A DNA stretch of 64,000 bases from Paulinella micropora (taxonomy: Eukaryota; Cercozoa; Imbricatea; Euglyphida; Paulinellidae): contig WBZZ01000617.1 of NCBI GenBank assembly GCA_019918135.1, positions 1 to 64,000 on the forward strand. Direction: 5' to 3'. The notes under the pieces are model-generated. The model did not search any database. It saw only the letters and a list, made by a program, of their open reading frames with translations, and was not told where the DNA came from. Below, piece by piece: positions 62,470 to 64,000 of this stretch; within the stretch, counting starts at the first letter, position 1, and each line of letters opens with the position of its first letter. The translations under genes and the position numbers were made by a program.

Positions 62470-64000
62470 TCTCAGTGCCAAGATTAAAACTTTGTCAGGG
62501 ATTTTTTTATTAATTTTTCTTTTGTTCCAACTCGCATAAGCGGGCTGGATCATTGTGCAACAAAGTGGACATTCGCCCCAGTGCGAGAAGCCGGCCCAGT
62601 TTGGCGCAGCCTTGGCCCTAGGAAGCAGCCAAGAAAGTGCAGAAAAAAGTTCTTTTAATTAAAACTCGACAAAGCCTTACAGGATGAGGGGGGAAAGAGA
62701 GAGAGGGGGAGGGGACACGCCCACTTTTTCTTCCCCCTCCCCCTTCTCTTCCCCCTTTCTTCCCCCCCCCCCCCGTCTGTTCCCTTTGTTGTCAGGCAAG
62801 AAATTTTTTTTCCTCTTTTCATATTTTTCTGACCTTGCGCACGGTGGCCGATTTATGGCACGGAAGGACGCAGTCGGGGCCGGCCGGGGCTTTTGTTTTT
62901 CTGGCACATTGACACTGCCCATCCATCCGCCGCAGGGTCGTGCTGGAGCACGGTGCTTTGCTCCTAGTTTTCAGTGCCCAAGTGTAAGACCGTCGAGCTT
63001 TAATTCATCGTATTCTTTTTTGCACTCTCTTGGCGCCCCCCTCCTTCCCCCCTTTCCCTCTTATCCACGGGGGGGAGAGGATAGATTAATCCTCCCCGGC
63101 CCTTTTTTCTCTTAGTTTTCAGTGCCGAAGATTAGAACTTTGTAAAATTAAAACTCGACAAAGTCTTAGACTAGACAAAGCTGGTCATGTCACAATAAAA
63201 AGGGGGGCGCTAGTTTTTTCCGGGGAAACACACATTCGAAATTGGGCGGCAAATTTATATTATAGAAACGAGAAAGAGAAAAAGTCTCCCCCTTCCCCTT
63301 TCTCTCCCTTTTCCCTGCTCTTTGAGCCCTCCGGGCTCAGGGAGCTCAAGTGAGAAAAAGAAAAAAAGAGGAGGGGGGGGGGCACTCCCCCCCACACACA
63401 ACCTGCCCCTTGCCTTCCTTCTTTTCCCCATGAGCCCCCTGAGCCCGGGGGGCTCAAAGAACAGGGGAAGGGGAAGGGCGCAGAAGCTACAAAACAAAGC
63501 GGACATTCGCCTCAGTGCGAGAAGCCGGCCCAGTTTGGCGCGGCCTTGGCCCTAGCCAGCAGCCTCGCCCGCGCGCCAACCTCTTTGCGCACGGTGGCCG
63601 ACCCATGGCACGGAAGGACGCCGTCGGGGCCGGCCGGGGCTTTTGTTTTTCTGGCACATTGACACTGCCCATCCATCCGCCGCAGGGTCGTGCTGGTGCA
63701 CGGTGCTTTGCTCCTAGTTTTCAGTGCCCAAGTGCAAGACCGTCGAGCTTTAATTCATAGCATTTTTTTTCGCACTCTCTTGGCTCCCCCCTCCCCTTTA
63801 CATTTGTCTTGTGCCTCCCCTCCCTCTACCCCTGAGCCCGAGGCTCAAAGAGCAGGGGGCAGATTTACAACAAAAACTAAGCAAATTCCACTGAGCCCAT
63901 GGCGGGGCATTGTCGGCTTCTCTGTATTCTCAAATCCTTTCTGCTGCCCTACCCCCTTCCCTCTTACCGACGGGGGGAGGGGGGGGGCAGGATAAATTAA
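62470..64000. repeat. Repeat-dense right end
   Basis: No gene is supported. It holds inverse and direct family A words (62480, 62655, 62975, 63120, 63147, 63730), a family B copy (63212-63285), a foldback of family D (63288-63490) and two long matches, about 62570-62620 with 63495-63550 and about 62840-63040 with 63590-63790, as direct repeats about 750-920 bases apart. Confidence 0.7.
63288..63490. repeat. Foldback element of family D
   Basis: The left arm ends at GAGCCCTCCGGGCTC; the right arm runs GAGCCCCCTGAGCCCGGGG to GGGCGCAGAAGCTAC. The CCCCCACACACAACCTGCCC loop is shared with the copy at 34.4 kb (CCCCCATACACAACCTGCCC). Confidence 0.75.

Noticed and set aside
18690-64000. CRISPR array or bacterial operon origin
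   Set aside because: Repeats are irregular in spacing, occur in both orientations and carry no uniform spacers; genes lack Shine-Dalgarno sites and include eukaryote-type domains.
18690-64000. Polinton or adenovirus-like element
   Set aside because: A Ulp1-like protease alone fits, but no protein-primed polymerase, integrase or capsid gene is visible and the segment is far longer than a Polinton.

Overview
The window has two unlike halves. Positions 1 to about 17.4 kb look like ordinary, intron-bearing nuclear DNA of a eukaryote. They hold the 3' part of a spliced gene for a very acidic repeat protein with a C-terminal SAM domain, two non-coding inverted-repeat elements, and three retrotransposon fossils: a Ty3/Gypsy pol on the minus strand, a Ty1/Copia 3' end on the plus strand, and a strongly decayed Ty3/Gypsy-like copy on the minus strand. 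The animal-type SAM gene and short introns filled with microsatellites suggest an animal or a unicellular animal relative, but nothing fixes the species.

Between 17.26 and 18.65 kb lie a 22-bp tandem repeat and a long GA tract followed by a long CT tract. From about 18.7 kb to the end the DNA changes character. Genes lack obvious introns, lie on both strands and use GC-rich codons. The spaces between them are packed with a few short repeat families, C or G homopolymers of up to about 40 bases, and perfect hairpins, several of them at the 3' ends of genes. Recognisable products are an ERCC4-type (XPF/MUS81-like) nuclease, a divergent protein-kinase fold, a C48/Ulp1-like cysteine protease, a MYND zinc-finger protein, an F-box-like/leucine-rich-repeat protein, a RING-type domain, the end of an AlkB-like dioxygenase, a nuclear-type protein with three cysteine-rich repeat blocks, an animal-style calcium-binding EGF protein, a mucin-like secreted protein and several membrane proteins.

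This mix (DNA-repair nuclease, kinase, Ulp1-like protease, ubiquitin and F-box functions, paralogous gene families, hairpins at gene ends) resembles nucleocytoplasmic large DNA viruses. The best reading of 18.7-64 kb is a large endogenous giant-virus-like segment, comparable to those described in the ichthyosporean Amoebidium and in green algae. No capsid, DNA polymerase or packaging ATPase gene is in the window, so this is inference, not proof. The segment is treated as a fossil: some genes look whole (for example the F-box/LRR, ERCC4, kinase-like, MYND and cysteine-repeat genes) and others look broken.

The right end (51.5-64 kb) carries segmental duplications. A divergent pair, an unknown gene on the minus strand and a MYND gene on the plus strand (56.4-58.3 kb), recurs in reduced form at 61.2-62.5 kb. 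Genes far apart also share the same 3' tail. A further inverted repeat (18.69-19.16 against 22.81-23.29 kb) frames one degraded gene and a repeat array. Confidence is high for the domain calls with clear motifs, moderate for the viral origin, and low for the unknown proteins.
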